Positions 11,402-22,753 of a DNA stretch of 64,000 nucleotides are shown piece by piece. This DNA is from Toxorhynchites rutilus septentrionalis (lineage: Eukaryota > Arthropoda > Insecta > Diptera > Culicidae). Where the stretch lies: contig NC_073745.1 of NCBI RefSeq assembly GCF_029784135.1, positions 77,371,569-77,435,568 on the forward strand, read 5' to 3'. A model generated the notes under the pieces. That model made no database searches. It worked only from the letters and a program-made list of their open reading frames with translations, and was not told the DNA's origin. Made by a program: the position numbers and the translations under genes. Position 1 is the first letter of the stretch. Each line of letters begins with the position of its first letter.

Positions 11402-12490
11402 TTATTTAGCCATTCCATGCTAAACCGATATAGTGGTTCTCAGATTTTCGTGAAAATTGGTAGTTTTGTTCCTTATTGCAAAACAATAGACCCGTATTTT
11501 TTCATTTTTTTCATTAGGATAACCATTTCCATTTTAAGGTTTTCTGAAAAATTAACTTTTTCCAAAAATGACTTTTTTCAAAAATTCATAACTTTTGAAG
11601 TACTACACCGGTTCAGATGATCGATATATCAAATTAAAGCCAATGAGCTAGTCGTATTTTGAAAAATAATACACTCTGAATAAAAAAAAGGATTTTGTTT
11701 TTGTAATTATTGTTTTTTATAGCTTACATCGTTTCGGGACCACGGACGCAATATTTTTTTATATTTTTTTTTCCTGATAGCAGAGTTTCTTCACATAATA
11801 TATCCAAATACCAGAGAGGTGTTATTTTTCCTTTTTAAGTTATGATTTTCAAAGTTAACATGTTTTCGGTTTTCATTCAATATTTCTATGTGACTGGACT
11901 GGATGTATGTGACTATAATCCAATTAATAGCAGACTTTAATTTGATACGTCGATCATCTGAATCGGTTCAGTAGTTCAAAAGTTATAAATTTTTGAAAAA
12001 AGTAATTTTTGGGAAAATAGGGAAAAATAATTTTTGGACCATTGGTTAACTTTGAAAAATCATAACTCAAAAACGAAAAAAAACGCTTCCCTGAATTCGA
12101 GATATGTTGTTTTGAAAAATCCTCAGCTTTCCAGAAAAAATATAAAAAAATATAGCGCCTTTGGTCCCGAGACCATGAAAACTATAAAAAACTATTACAA
12201 TCAATAATTACGAAAACATAATTGAAATGTTCTGCAACTGTAGTATTTTTCCACAAAAGACCAGTTAATTGGCTTTAATTTAATATGTCGAACATCTGAA
12301 TTGGTCCAGTGGTCATTTTTGGCAAAAATTCGAAAAAAATTATTTTTGGATCACCCTAAAATGGAAATGATCACCCTAACAAAAAAATAAAAAAATACTA
12401 GTCTAATAATTGGCGATAAAGAACAAAACTACCACTTTTGACGAAAATCCGAAAACCACTATATCGGTTTGGCATGGAATGGCTGTATTT
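11402..12490. repeat. Foldback (inverted repeat) element
   Basis: TAGCCATTCCATGCTAAACC with CGATATAGTGGTT at the left is inverted at the right end (AACCACTATATCGG, GGCATGGAATGGCT). Arms continue through CAAATTAAAGCCAAT / ATTGGCTTTAATTT. An extra partial inversion lies near 11930-12060. No coding. Confidence 0.65.
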
Positions 12491-14298
12491 ATGGTTTGCT
12501 TAAGTCGTATCAACACAACAACAAAAATCATAAAATAAGTTTTCTCATAATAAATTGTATGATGTTTACACATGGTTTTCTTAATTTTTCCGTCAATTTC
12601 ATCCTTGACGCCAGTATTGCTCCATATACAGATTTTTCTGTAATTATACAGATTTTCAGCATGTTTTTTGACCAATAATCTGTATATACAGATTACAGAT
12701 TATTGGATATCCATGCTGATTTTATACAGATTTAGTAACAAACCAAACTAATTTTAAAATATTTGATCAGTTTACGCAACAACAATTAACAATCAGACAA
12801 TTCGAACAGTACGGAAATGAACTATTTTTGCCACTGTCAAATGTGTCAAATATATTGGTGATAGAAATCGTATTTTTTCTCAAATAATGCGAATAAAATA
12901 AAAGTTTGGAACCGTCTCGCTACAGAAACCATGAACGCAACTATCAAATCGTATTTATTTGTTAAAATCCGAGGGGGAAGTGCTTCAATACTGTTGTCAA
13001 ACGACATCGTGGCCAAATCCTACAAGATGTCGAAACACCACGAGCAAAGTGAGAATTGAATGAATACATAAACTGTTTCCGGCGGTTTTCCCTAAAAATA
13101 CATTTTAAAATGTTTTCATTGCTTTCATGGCATAATTTTCTATGTATCTAAAACTCTCAATATAAGATATTTCGCATTTTTTATCAAATTGGACCTCTGT
13201 ACGAATTGCACAGTAAACTTTTTGCATAGACCTGAAAATTGAAAAATAGTCTCATTAAAAAAAATTGACAAGCTGTGCCAATGATCACGAACTTTGAAAT
13301 ATGGATAAGCAGGATATATAATCTTTACTACAAGTATGCTATTTTTTACTTTGTACGTAAATCTAATGTAAAAGTCTTATCAGGTACAAAATCCGTTATA
13401 TAGATTCCAATACAGATTTGCTATTTTCACTACAGATAAAAAAGATTTTTTTGCACGGAAATACTGATTTCAATGTGGCAACATTGCTTGACGCTCCTCC
13501 TTGAGCCGATACATAGTTCTTTATTTTCAAAATAGAGTCCATCATTGTGGAAGCCAACAGTGTCCCAAAAACATCCTTAGCAGTAATGGAGAAGTGAGGT
13601 GACGTTATATATGGTACAAAATTTTTTAAATCAAGTAAAAAAAAATCAGGTAAAAAATAAGTAAACGGTTAAAGTTTATTAGTAAGAAGGTAGGCAGGGA
13701 AAATGAACTGTAATTTATTTCACATTTAAATTTGAATTCAAAAATAACTTTCAATTCAGTATCTTTGCAGTAAATTTGTAAATCTGTATATACTGATTCT
13801 GTATCTGAAATATGGCGAAAATCTGTAAAATACAGAATATTCTATAGAGTAGTGCGGGACAAAGGTGCACACGGGGCAAAAGTGCGCATTGGCCTTCTTG
13901 AAGCAAACGAACTTCAAATTTCTACTACAGTGTATTCGTTTGATACAATATTACACCAGCAGCCCAAACATATAAACAAGATATATTTCATAAAAGTGGC
14001 AAAAAGATATGAGGTAAAAAAAGTTTTGCGATGTTTTGTTCTATTTTTTTCAGTTTTGGAGATGATGATTAACTTACCTAAAATAACTGGAAAGTTCGAA
14101 ACTACACTGATAGTGTGTATTCGTTTTTGTGAAAAAGATCAAGGGCTTTTTAAAAAAAAATCCGAATAGTTCAACAATGGGGCAACGGTGCGCAGTGCCT
14201 GAAGGGCAAAAGTTCGCACAGAGTTTTGCTCTGAAAAAAAATTATAAAATGTTTTCAACCTAATTTATAACGGGACCCATAAGACGAAAACTGAAGAA

Positions 14299-14634
14299 AT
14301 GCACTCCAGAAATGCCAGCGAGCACCTAGGGCGGTTCAGACAAGTACTTACGAGTGAGCAGTCTGATGATCTGGCAGACCACTGCAGAGCACTGGACAGA
14401 ACTTTCTATGGCATGACTCTCAAAGATTTACGTCATCTAGCGTTTGATTTTGCGGAAGCCAACAACCTCCAGCATGAATTCAACCAAGTTGCAAAACTGG
14501 CAGGAAGAGATTAGGATTCTAGCTTAATGAGGAACCATCGTCTGTCTCTTCGCCACAACAGCACAACGAAGCAACAGCGCTCCAAGGCGAAGCGTCGGAA
14601 TCCTCAGAACCGATTCCGAGAAGAGGAAGAAAAA
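14299..14634 (+). pseudogene. Tigger-type transposase HTH remnant
   Basis: The frame contains LGRFRQVLTSEQSDDLADH, then FYGMTLKDLRHLAFDFAE, then FNQVAKLAGRD, the typical N-terminal CENP-B/Tc5-like DNA-binding region of Tigger/pogo and jerky-like transposases. A TAG stop replaces the tryptophan expected after LAGRD. The frame then continues with MRNHRLSLR, also typical of the family. No DDE catalytic domain follows. It can be no more than a relic. Confidence 0.75.
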
Positions 14635-15194
14635 TAAACAATTGCTTAAAATTAATTCAAAATGAATTTCAAATGAAAAATGTTTTTATTTTCATCATGC
14701 AATTCGATAATGGTTTTCAACAATGAACTTCAAATAACTTTTTTTTTTCAACAATTAGTTTCAAATAAATCAAGTGAAGATAATTATGTATTTATAAACA
14801 TGATCTATATGGTTAAAAATGATTTGGTATCCGTTCATCACGATTTCACTCAAGATTGTTAGTCTCCAACCTCCCAAAAATTTCCATCTGGTATGTTCGA
14901 CCATAACACCGACCCATCTCCACCCATAAAACATTATACAACACCCACCTCCTCCCCACTGGATGGTGCCTACACACTCTAGTAGTGTTGCTTCTCCCGC
15001 TGGTAATGATAAAGCATTTATTTTTGATACAAGTTGCCTCAGAAGTACAATTCAATAAGTGCGCACTTTTGCCCCGTACGGTGCGCACCTTTGCTCCCAC
15101 TATGGGGCAAAAGTACGCATTTGCCATTTTGTATTAAAAAAGGTTTTTGCCTAACTACAAACAAAACTCGAGAAATTCTTGTACTACGTTCCGA

Positions 15195-15306
<112 letters not shown>

Positions 15307-15413
15307 CAATTTGGTAAGTGAACTGAATTTTATTTGCATTTATTTCAAGAGTTATTGGACGACAACTGTTAGTTGCGCACCTTTGCCCCGCACTACTCTA
15401 TACGTAGCAACCC

Positions 15414-16683
15414 TGAGAATGACTAATATCTTAATAGAAACTATTATTGACAAACATTTTAAAAACTTAACAAGACGATGAGTATGCACAAGATGAAAAT
15501 AAAAAAGTACAAAAAGTACAAAATAGAAAATTCGGCAAGTAAAAAAACCTGAATAGGTTCGTGCAAAATAATGTGTTTGAGCGTACGAGTCCTTCACGTA
15601 TGTTTAACATTTTTCTCTGTATTTTGAACATATACACGATTTAACACGAAGGAAGTCATCATCAAATTTATGTCCAAACATACTCCTGATATGTTACTGT
15701 ATAACAATCTTGCCCTTAGGTTGCAAGTTCAAATGTGTTCTGAAATACGTTGAAGCTTGAATGATAATGTACTCAACATCTAATTTAATTCAAGAGATTA
15801 CAAGCTATTCACATAACTAAATGAAGTGAGCTAAAATAAAGTGTATGAAAAAGAATTTACACAATCAGAATCGCATCAGTCTCTACTATATGTTATGAGT
15901 GCTATCAAAAACCTTCGGAGCAATTCTTTGAACACTCGATTATTTACTCAACTATATGAGGAAAACGACGAAATCTACTCGGTTACTTCTACACGCTGGA
16001 GTTCGCTGACCACCAAGAGCCCCTTTAATTGAAACAATATCAATAACATCGGCATCGGCCTCTTCTGACGAAACTTTCAAAACTAAATTTAAGCAGAAGA
16101 GAATATTCACAGTTTCCGCATTTGTCCAAATTATCACAAAAGCTTCAAGACCATGTCATATTATCATATGTCACTCACCTGGACACATTACACAAGGATT
16201 TACTAAAATGTTTTTAGATCTTAAAATTTTCAGATGAGGCAGAAGCACAACCCAGGATGTCATATGTTCTAGTTATAACGAAACATTGAAAAACAGTATC
16301 CTGCGATGTGAGACATTGCTGAAAAATATCTTCTCGTTTTTCCATCATCATATTTTGTTTGCCTTTGGAGCCCTTTTTCAAAGGCTTCATTATGGTTATA
16401 AACAACGCGAAACCGAAGGAACCGTTTGAAAATCAACGTATGCGGAGATTTAAGGCTTTAACTAACCAATATTGAACCGTATTTTGATATATTGGTAGTT
16501 GTGGATAGATTGGTTTGCGATTTGAATGTTTTTTATAGTTTGTGAGTAATTTGTATTAATACTTATTTATTACACTTGGTATTTACTAAATTTTATCTCT
16601 ATTTATTTTGTTGAATATGATGAGAAAATGATTCATTTTCTGTATTATAGTGACTTTCAACACTTCTGGCTGGTTTGTCACCT
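15414..16683. other. No feature recognised
   Basis: AT-rich sequence without recognisable repeat ends, RNA genes or protein domains; short frames only. Confidence 0.5.
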
Positions 16684-16783
16684 TACCTTTTTTTTTTGAA
16701 AAATGTCGGGAGTGTGAATTGAACTCGTGACATTTTGCGTGAGAGGTGCGGATGTTACCGCTACGCCAGATCGCCTCCGTGAG
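16684..16783 (-). mobile_element. tRNA-derived SINE fragment
   Basis: The minus strand has an A-box-like TGGCGTAGCGGTAACATCC and a B-box-like GAGTTCAATTC, 30-40 bases apart, then CCCGACATTTTTC and a short A run. It matches the SINE at 60890-61045. Paired stems are imperfect, so this is not a functional tRNA gene. Confidence 0.7.
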
Positions 16784-17337
16784 AAAATAATGTCAAGTTT
16801 CTAAAAACTGAATAAAGAAAAAAAAATGAAAAAATGAGTTTCTAATGTCAAGTAAGAAAAAAATTGTAATGGGTTGTATCTAGGACACGACCGCAGTTTT
16901 CGATGTAGAACTACGGAATTATATTATTCAATCCACTTGTTTATCACTTCGGATATTATTTTAGATAGCATCGAAATTTTCGTAGTATCTTACTTATTAG
17001 CTATTTATTTTTTTATTACTTCAGTAGACTCGAAAGAGTCGCTTAGAGTCGAAAGCTATCAGTACTTCTCGTTTATTTGGTTCAACTCACATCAGACTTT
17101 CTCCTTCCCACTCAGATAGCAATCACAAACTATAAACCCATTTGCTCTTATATTCCGCTTGAGATGTGATCGAACCCCACAACATGCAACAGTAAGGTTA
17201 TCCTGCTGGAATTTGAAAGCATACTTTCATGAAATATATGTTTATCGAAATAAATGCAGTGTATATCTTTATTACAAAATTCTGGATACTCTTCCATACC
17301 CTGTGTTTTCATTCTATTCTATTTTTGGTTTCCGCCT

Positions 17338-17455
17338 CTGGCCCTGAGAAAGGCCCTTGTGGAAAGAAACTCTATTCCCTACTCCTATTTCACCCGACAA
17401 AGAAACAATCCTCTCCCGCTCGACGCTCCTGAAAGACGTAGTTCTACGTCAAAAA
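17338..17455 (+). mobile_element. Hairpin-ended repeat, copy 3 (terminal part)
   Basis: Contains the family hairpin AGACGTAGTTCTACGTC (17434-17450) followed by AAAAAA. The body upstream may reach 17050 or further, but the other terminus is not visible. It includes a 16-base match to the histone 3' stem-loop on the minus strand. Confidence 0.5.
17340..17355 (-). promoter_or_regulatory. Histone-type 3' stem-loop match
   Basis: The minus strand reads GGCCTTTCTCAGGGCC, which fits the degenerate consensus GGYYYTTYTNARRRCC with a 6-bp stem (one G-U pair) and a 4-base loop. No histone coding sequence is seen upstream on that strand, so function is doubtful. Confidence 0.3.
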
Positions 17456-19227
17456 ATTAAGGATAGGATTTTCAAAGAAATTTGGCTATGGGGATCTAAG
17501 GTATGACATAAATCTGGAAAACGGGTCAATCGCCCAAAACAGTTTGAGAACCCCTGCCCTACATTGTCAAACAATGCCACCAGAGGGACCGTATTTCAGT
17601 AGACCACGCGCAAACAATTTCCCCCTCAATAAATTATTGTCTCCGAACAGTGCAGTGTCAAATTTAATTAAATTTGTCTAATTATCAGCGTGGCTTGATG
17701 GTGCACAACCATGTATATTCGTATTATGTGTGTGTGTCGCATGATCTATTCGGCTCATCTGCAATTCATGTTCGCGAGCAGCATAAATTTTACAATGAGA
17801 TGCAAACAACGTTTATTCAACATAAACCCGAGAACGAGATTGTCGGTTTGTTTGGGCCGATATGGGGGATCCCATCAGGGGGGCTCCCGAGTATGGGCGT
17901 TTCCAAACTAAGTGCACCGTCGTTTGGATGCAAATAATATGACAAACGCATGCAGATGCTGTATCGGGTAATATTTGGCGAATTTAGCGGAATGGTTCAT
18001 TTTCCACCGAATAACAACGAATAGCAAAAAATGCCAGAGTGGTATTATTGCGAATGTAATCAACAGCGATGAGGGTGCCATAATGGAAAAAATAGATATA
18101 CGTCATATATCAACCGCCGAGTAGGGGGGCTGCATCGAATTAACTGGTTTCGGTTTCGGCGCGAATGATTTATGGAAAGTGGATTATGTGCTTCGCTAAT
18201 TAAATTATGCGAACGGATTCTGCTGAGTGGCATGATACTGACGATTCCACGAACCGCCGATGCATTATCGAATTCAATGTGTAATGGTTACATTTTCGAC
18301 GGCGCTGTTTTTTATCATTCGAATTAATTCATGAAATCAGCGAATATTCGGAGAGAGAAATGAATTGAAATTAATTATATCCGTTCTTGCTGAATGATAA
18401 AGATGTTGCTTTTCAAATATCTCACAGCCTTCAACTTATCATGAGTAATATTCAGAGATGCACCATTCGGTTGAAGCGGTGCAACAAAACAAAAATTCAT
18501 TACGAGTTCAATACTGATCGGAGATTCCTTAAGAAACATCGGAGATACAGAAATTTCCGTAAAAATAAATCATTTGAGTTATACCTATAAACCATCTCTT
18601 TTGTTCCCCATTATCCAGCCGATTTTTATGGGTTCCAACAACTTGCTGCCACTCTGTAGGATGTTCTGATTTGTCTCACCTTCTTCACCTCTGTTGAATA
18701 ATTGTACAACATGACAGTCCAACCCCATTTTCCAGAAGTACTAGCTGCCCAGTAGATGAGGAGAAAACTATAACACTCATCGAGCCGAATGGAACAATGA
18801 CCCACTTGAGTAAGTGTACACAGGTCGTTCCATGACATAAACGCCTCATTGTTGCCCACAAGAGCAATGCTTTCCACTTTGTCCAGCGTGTTCGGAATGG
18901 GCAAAGATACGCCAACAGAACGGAGCGACGAGCTGTGTATTTATGTTCGGAATATTTATTTTCAATAGCAAACTGCTTCTCCAACCGAACGACCAGTAAT
19001 AGAGGTACTTGCACAAACGTTCGTGCCATTTGAGCGATTCTATGGCAGTAACTGCCACTTCGCGCTTGTGGGCAAATTACGAAACAGAGGTTGGTGCTGG
19101 TAATAACTTAAAAGTAATCCACAAACTGCATGCCGATGGAGCAAGCCCAGGGATTCACAGTTGTCAACATTGGAGTGGGTTTGAATTCAGAATTCTTTAT
19201 TCGTTTGTGATGGATTCGGCACGGAGC
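17452..19227. other. mAChR-A intron, mostly single-copy sequence
   Basis: This region lies directly 3' of the receptor exon on the minus strand. I see no transposon termini here and no exon for the remaining receptor domains. Short open frames at 18400-19030 look like chance. A block at 17650-18380 has several TAATTA-type cores. It probably belongs to the intron of mAChR-A, but that depends on downstream exons lying at lower coordinates. Confidence 0.5.
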
Positions 19228-19233
19228 ACTTAC

Positions 19234-20093
19234 CTCGAATTGGACCGCTTGGAGGAATCCTTCTTCCGGTCGCCGGTCAGATTCTTCAAGTCTTTCTGCC
19301 GTTTCTTCGTTTCCCGCCATATCCGATAGTAGAGAATGCACATGACCGTCACCGGCACGTAAAAGGCCGCAATCGCCGTCCCGAAAGTGATGTAGTGATT
19401 TGTCTCGATGAACTGAATGTAGCACTGATCCTCCGGCACCGTTCGCTTGCCCTCGATGTAGGGCCAGCTGTAGATCCAGGGAGGCCACAGCAGCAAACTG
19501 ATGCCCCAGGCGGCTCCTATCATGATGGCCGCCCGGGACGTGGTTCGCTTCGCTCGATATGTAAGAGGCCTAGTAACGCTAAAGTACCTATCAAAGCTAA
19601 TAATGAGCAGATTCAGCACGGACGCATTCGATGCCAAATAATCCAGCGCCAACCAGGTGTCACATATGTGCGGCCCCAGAGGCCAGTAGCCCAACAGTGT
19701 GGTCACCGAGAACAACGGCATCGATATCAGCCCGATCGCAAAATCCGCGATTGCGAGTGAGAATAAAAAATAGTTGCTGATTGTTTGTAGCTGCTTGTCG
19801 ATCTTGAACGAAATCATCACCATCACGTTGCCGGCCACCGTCAGGATACTCAGCACGGTGGCGATGATGCCCAGAATGATGACTTGAAGCAGCGAATAGG
19901 TGGGCTCATCGTCTTGGCTGTTGCGCGTTTCGTTTCCCACCGTCGCATTTGCTGTCGTGGAGGTGATGTTGAAAAACAGATCATCAAACGTCGTGGCCGT
20001 CGCGGCCGCCATCGTTCCCGTAACCGGTACGCCGGTGACGGGAATATAGCGCGACAGGAAGCTGTCGACCGTGGTTTTCTCATAGAGCGCCAT
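19234..20093 (-). CDS. mAChR-A: A-type muscarinic acetylcholine receptor, 5' coding exon (partial)
   Basis: Class A GPCR that binds acetylcholine at the plasma membrane; insect A-type receptors couple mainly to Gq. The 860-base segment codes 286 residues plus two bases of a split codon. Residues 1-67 are an extracellular N-terminus with N-glycosylation sequons at N42, N49 and N54. TM1 is about 68-93, TM2 105-131, TM3 140-165, TM4 188-209 and TM5 233-257. Asp151 (in [10 protein letters not shown]) is the amine-binding residue of TM3, DRY is at 168-170, and the disulfide cysteines are in HICDTW and DQCYIQ. The receptor core matches the Drosophila A-type receptor as I remember it almost residue for residue, so family and subtype are firm. 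The exon stops in intracellular loop 3 after [10 protein letters not shown] at a perfect AG|GTAAGT donor. TM6 and TM7 were not found in the window. The start is the first ATG after the acceptor; the open frame upstream of 20153 is intron. Confidence 0.95.
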
Positions 20094-20153
20094 CGTGCAG
20101 ACTGCCGACTGCTGATAACTGCTGGTGCTGTGAACGCTTGCTGGTGGGATGTT
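19234..20153 (-). other. mAChR-A: mAChR-A exon boundaries (acceptor and donor)
   Basis: On the minus strand, a pyrimidine-rich tract ending TTTCTTTCTTTTCAG lies just before 20153, a strong 3' splice site. The first 60 exon bases (20153-20094) are 5' leader without an upstream ATG. The exon ends at 19234 with AG|GTAAGT (donor bases 19233-19228). A separate upstream leader exon must exist; it is not identifiable here. Confidence 0.85.
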
Positions 20154-20423
20154 CTGAAAAGAAAGAAAAAGTGGTGTGTTACTAAGTGCAAAATTCACTC
20201 TCTGACATTGCCTCAAATCTAGAAGAAGGGTTCTATAGACTTCCATGAAATTGAAAGCAATTGGTAATAAATTTGACAATACAACTTTGTTTTTCCAGTA
20301 TACTCCGAAAGGTCCAATTTGAACTTGACAACGTAATATTCCTGTCCATATAGTTACAACACGATAGTTGGTGAGCAAATGCATGTTGAGTTTCATTCCG
20401 GTTCCGGTGAATGACTTTTGGAC
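20154..20423. other. mAChR-A upstream intron
   Basis: Sequence between the exon acceptor and the 3' end of LINE copy A. It contains the pyrimidine tract of the acceptor at its low end and no recognised repeat. The open reading frame running through it is an accidental extension of the exon frame. Confidence 0.6.
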
Positions 20424-20588
20424 TTTTTTTTATTAATTCGCTTATTTTTACAGGCTTTTTCTTAAATATAATTTTAAAACTATATGTATAAACAATTTTC
20501 TTACATCTATGGTTAGTAAGGTGGAAATCGATTACTCGCGGTGTACTTGAGTTTAGTAGGGTGACATATTTTTAGGAGAAGGATGGTA

Positions 20589-21886
20589 AAGGGTGTGTCA
20601 CATCAAATTGCATCACGGAAAAAACGCTGTAGAAATTCGCCCAGTAGACCGATCCTTTTGAAAATTTTAGACAGTAAAATAAAAACTATTAAACAACTTT
20701 TGACATTTTCTTTTTATTAATACTTCGAGCCCAAGCCCGTATGCTCGCACCTTCCTCTTTACCCCGTCCATAAGGTTCTGTACAACGTCAGGTTGTAGTT
20801 TTTTTTTGAACAGAAATACATTTTCTCTTGAAGTCCGCCTCCGATTTGACAACTTTTGGGTTCTTCCGAAGGGCCTGCTTCATAATCGCCCAATATTTTT
20901 CTATTGGGCGAAGCTTCGGCGCGTTGGGCGGGTTCATTTCCTTTGGCACGAAGGTGACCCCGTTGGCTTCGTACCACTCCAACACGTCCTTTGAATAGTG
21001 GCACGAAGCGAGATCCGGTCAGAAGATGGTTGGGCCCTCGTGCTGCTTCAATAGTGGTAGTAAGCGCTTCTGTAGGCACTCCTTAAGGTAAACCTGCCCG
21101 TTTACCGTGCCGGTCATCACGAAGGGGGCGCTCCGCTTTCCGCAAAAGCAGATCACTTGCCACACCATGTACTTTTTGGCAAACTTGGATAGTTTCTGCT
21201 TGCGAATCTCCTCCGAAACGCTGAATTTGTCCTCTGCGGAGAAGAACAACAGGCCCGGCAGCTGACGAAAGTCCGCTTTGACGTAGGTTTCGTCGTCCAT
21301 TACCAGGCAATGCGGCTTCGTCAGCATTTCGGTGTACAGCTTCCGGGCTCGCGTCTTCCCCACCATGTTTTGCCTTTCGTCGCGGTTAGGAGCCTTCTGA
21401 ACCTTGTATGTACGCAGGCCCTCCCGCTGCTTGGTCCGCTGGACGAATGAACTTGACAAATTCAGCTTATTGGCGACATCCCGGACCGAACTTCTCGGAT
21501 CACGTCTAAACTGCTTAACTACGCGCTTGTGATCTTTTTCATTGACGGAGCATCCATTTTTGCCATTCTTCACCTTCCGGTCGATGGTTAGGTTCTCGAA
21601 GTATCGTTTTTGTACTCTGCTGACCGTGGATTGGACGATTCCCAGCATCTTACCGATGTCCCGATGTGACAACTCCGGATTCTCGAAATGATTGCGCAGG
21701 ATTAATTCACGACGCTCTTTTCCGTTCGACGACATTTTTCCAAATTTACGAAAAATTGACAGTGAAGCATGACCAACGTGATCTATACACTCTTATCTGA
21801 TTATAAGCGAAAGCTGAAGATATAATTCCTAAAAATTAAATTTCTACAGCGTTTTTCCGTGATGCAATTTGATGTGACACACCCTT
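20589..21886 (-). mobile_element. DD37E Tc1/mariner element 1 (ITmD37E-type)
   Basis: TA duplication at 20587-20588 and 21887-21888. Long inverted termini start AAGGGTGTGTCACATCAAAT at each end and extend through the phrase GCATCACGG to AACGCTGTAGAAATT. Length 1298 bases, full size for the superfamily. It lies in the 3' UTR of LINE copy A. The sister copy D reads GATGGGATATAAGG where copy A would read GATGG-TA-TATAAGG without the insert, so the insertion site is exact. Confidence 0.92.
20667..21735 (-). pseudogene. DD37E transposase, interrupted once by a stop and once by a frameshift
   Basis: Cut-and-paste transposase. Residues 1-110 hold two helix-turn-helix motifs (LSHRDIGKMLGIVQSTVSRV and SSVRDVANKLNLSSSFVQR). 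The first catalytic Asp is in LVMDDETYVKADF and the second in PDLASCHYSKD. The third, Glu, is in LRPIEKYW, exactly 37 residues after the second Asp. The C-terminal tail ends at 20667. Two lesions are visible: a TGA at 21016-21018 in place of the tryptophan before PDLA, and a frameshift in the A run near 20802-20810. DD37E spacing is the mark of the ITmD37E group reported from mosquitoes. Confidence 0.88.
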
Positions 21887-22519
21887 TATATAAGGAAATT
21901 GTAACAATGTTGATGAACACTCAATTCTTAAATCTGTTCGTATATCTATAGTGTATTTACGTTTCAACTTATTCTACTACTTATAGCACGGGGACGAATT
22001 ACCCGCAAAGGAAAGAAAGGAGGGTATAAGGATATAAGGACAATCACACACGAAGATCGATAGCTTTAAGGAAAACATATATATGGGACATGTAATCAAG
22101 GTCTAACCGAGCCAACACATCTCTCACCGGCACATGGGGCTGTCTTCCTCGGGCCCGAAGGCAGTTTTCTAAATTCTATCTGGCGACCAGATACACCTCG
22201 CACGACCAAACAACGTGCTCTATGTCGTGATAACCTTGGCCTCAAACGCAGAGATTGCTGCTGGCAAGATTGAAACGGAAGAGTAGTGCATCTAACGAAC
22301 AGTGATTGGACATGAGTCGGGAGAAGGTGCGAATAAAGTCCCGGCTCAATTCCAGACTTTTGAACCACGGTTTGAGGCTAACCTTAGGGACAATCGAGTG
22401 AAACCACCGGCCCAAATCATCTTCATTCCACTTGCGTTGTCAGTTAGCGATGGTATTTTTGCGGACTAAATAATAAAATTCATTGAAGGCGATTCGACGC
22501 TGATAAATATCGCCTTTAA

Positions 22520-22753
22520 CCCCTTGCCGTACGATTTAATTTCCAACAACAGTGCCCAAACACGAGCACATTGAGTCGTTTCAATACTCTGCTGAGTGTG
22601 TGTACCTTACTTACGATCGTAGCAGTCCTGCATCATTACACGCCTGAAGCATGTATCCATTTCACATCGATAGACCACGAGTGAGGTTCGATGTTGTACG
22701 TTCTGGCACTGTCTAATGGCCACGAGTGAGGTTCGACGTTATACGTGAAGGGG
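22520..22753. mobile_element. TTAA MITE inside LINE copy A
   Basis: TTAA at 22516-22519 and 22754-22757. Ends are CCCCTTGCCGTACG and CGTGAAGGGG. Length 234 bases. Copy D reads ATATCGCCTTCAATTGCACC where copy A has ATCGCCTTTAA...TTAATTGCACC, so the TTAA duplication is proven by an uninterrupted sister copy. Two copies of CACGAGTGAGGTTCGA occur internally. Confidence 0.9.

Noticed and set aside
19395..20222. Plus-strand open frames opposite the receptor exon
   Set aside because: They are shadows of the conserved minus-strand coding sequence.
20154..20396. N-terminal extension of the receptor by 101 codons
   Set aside because: A strong acceptor at 20154-20156 and a pyrimidine tract show that this stretch is intron; the extension resembles no receptor.
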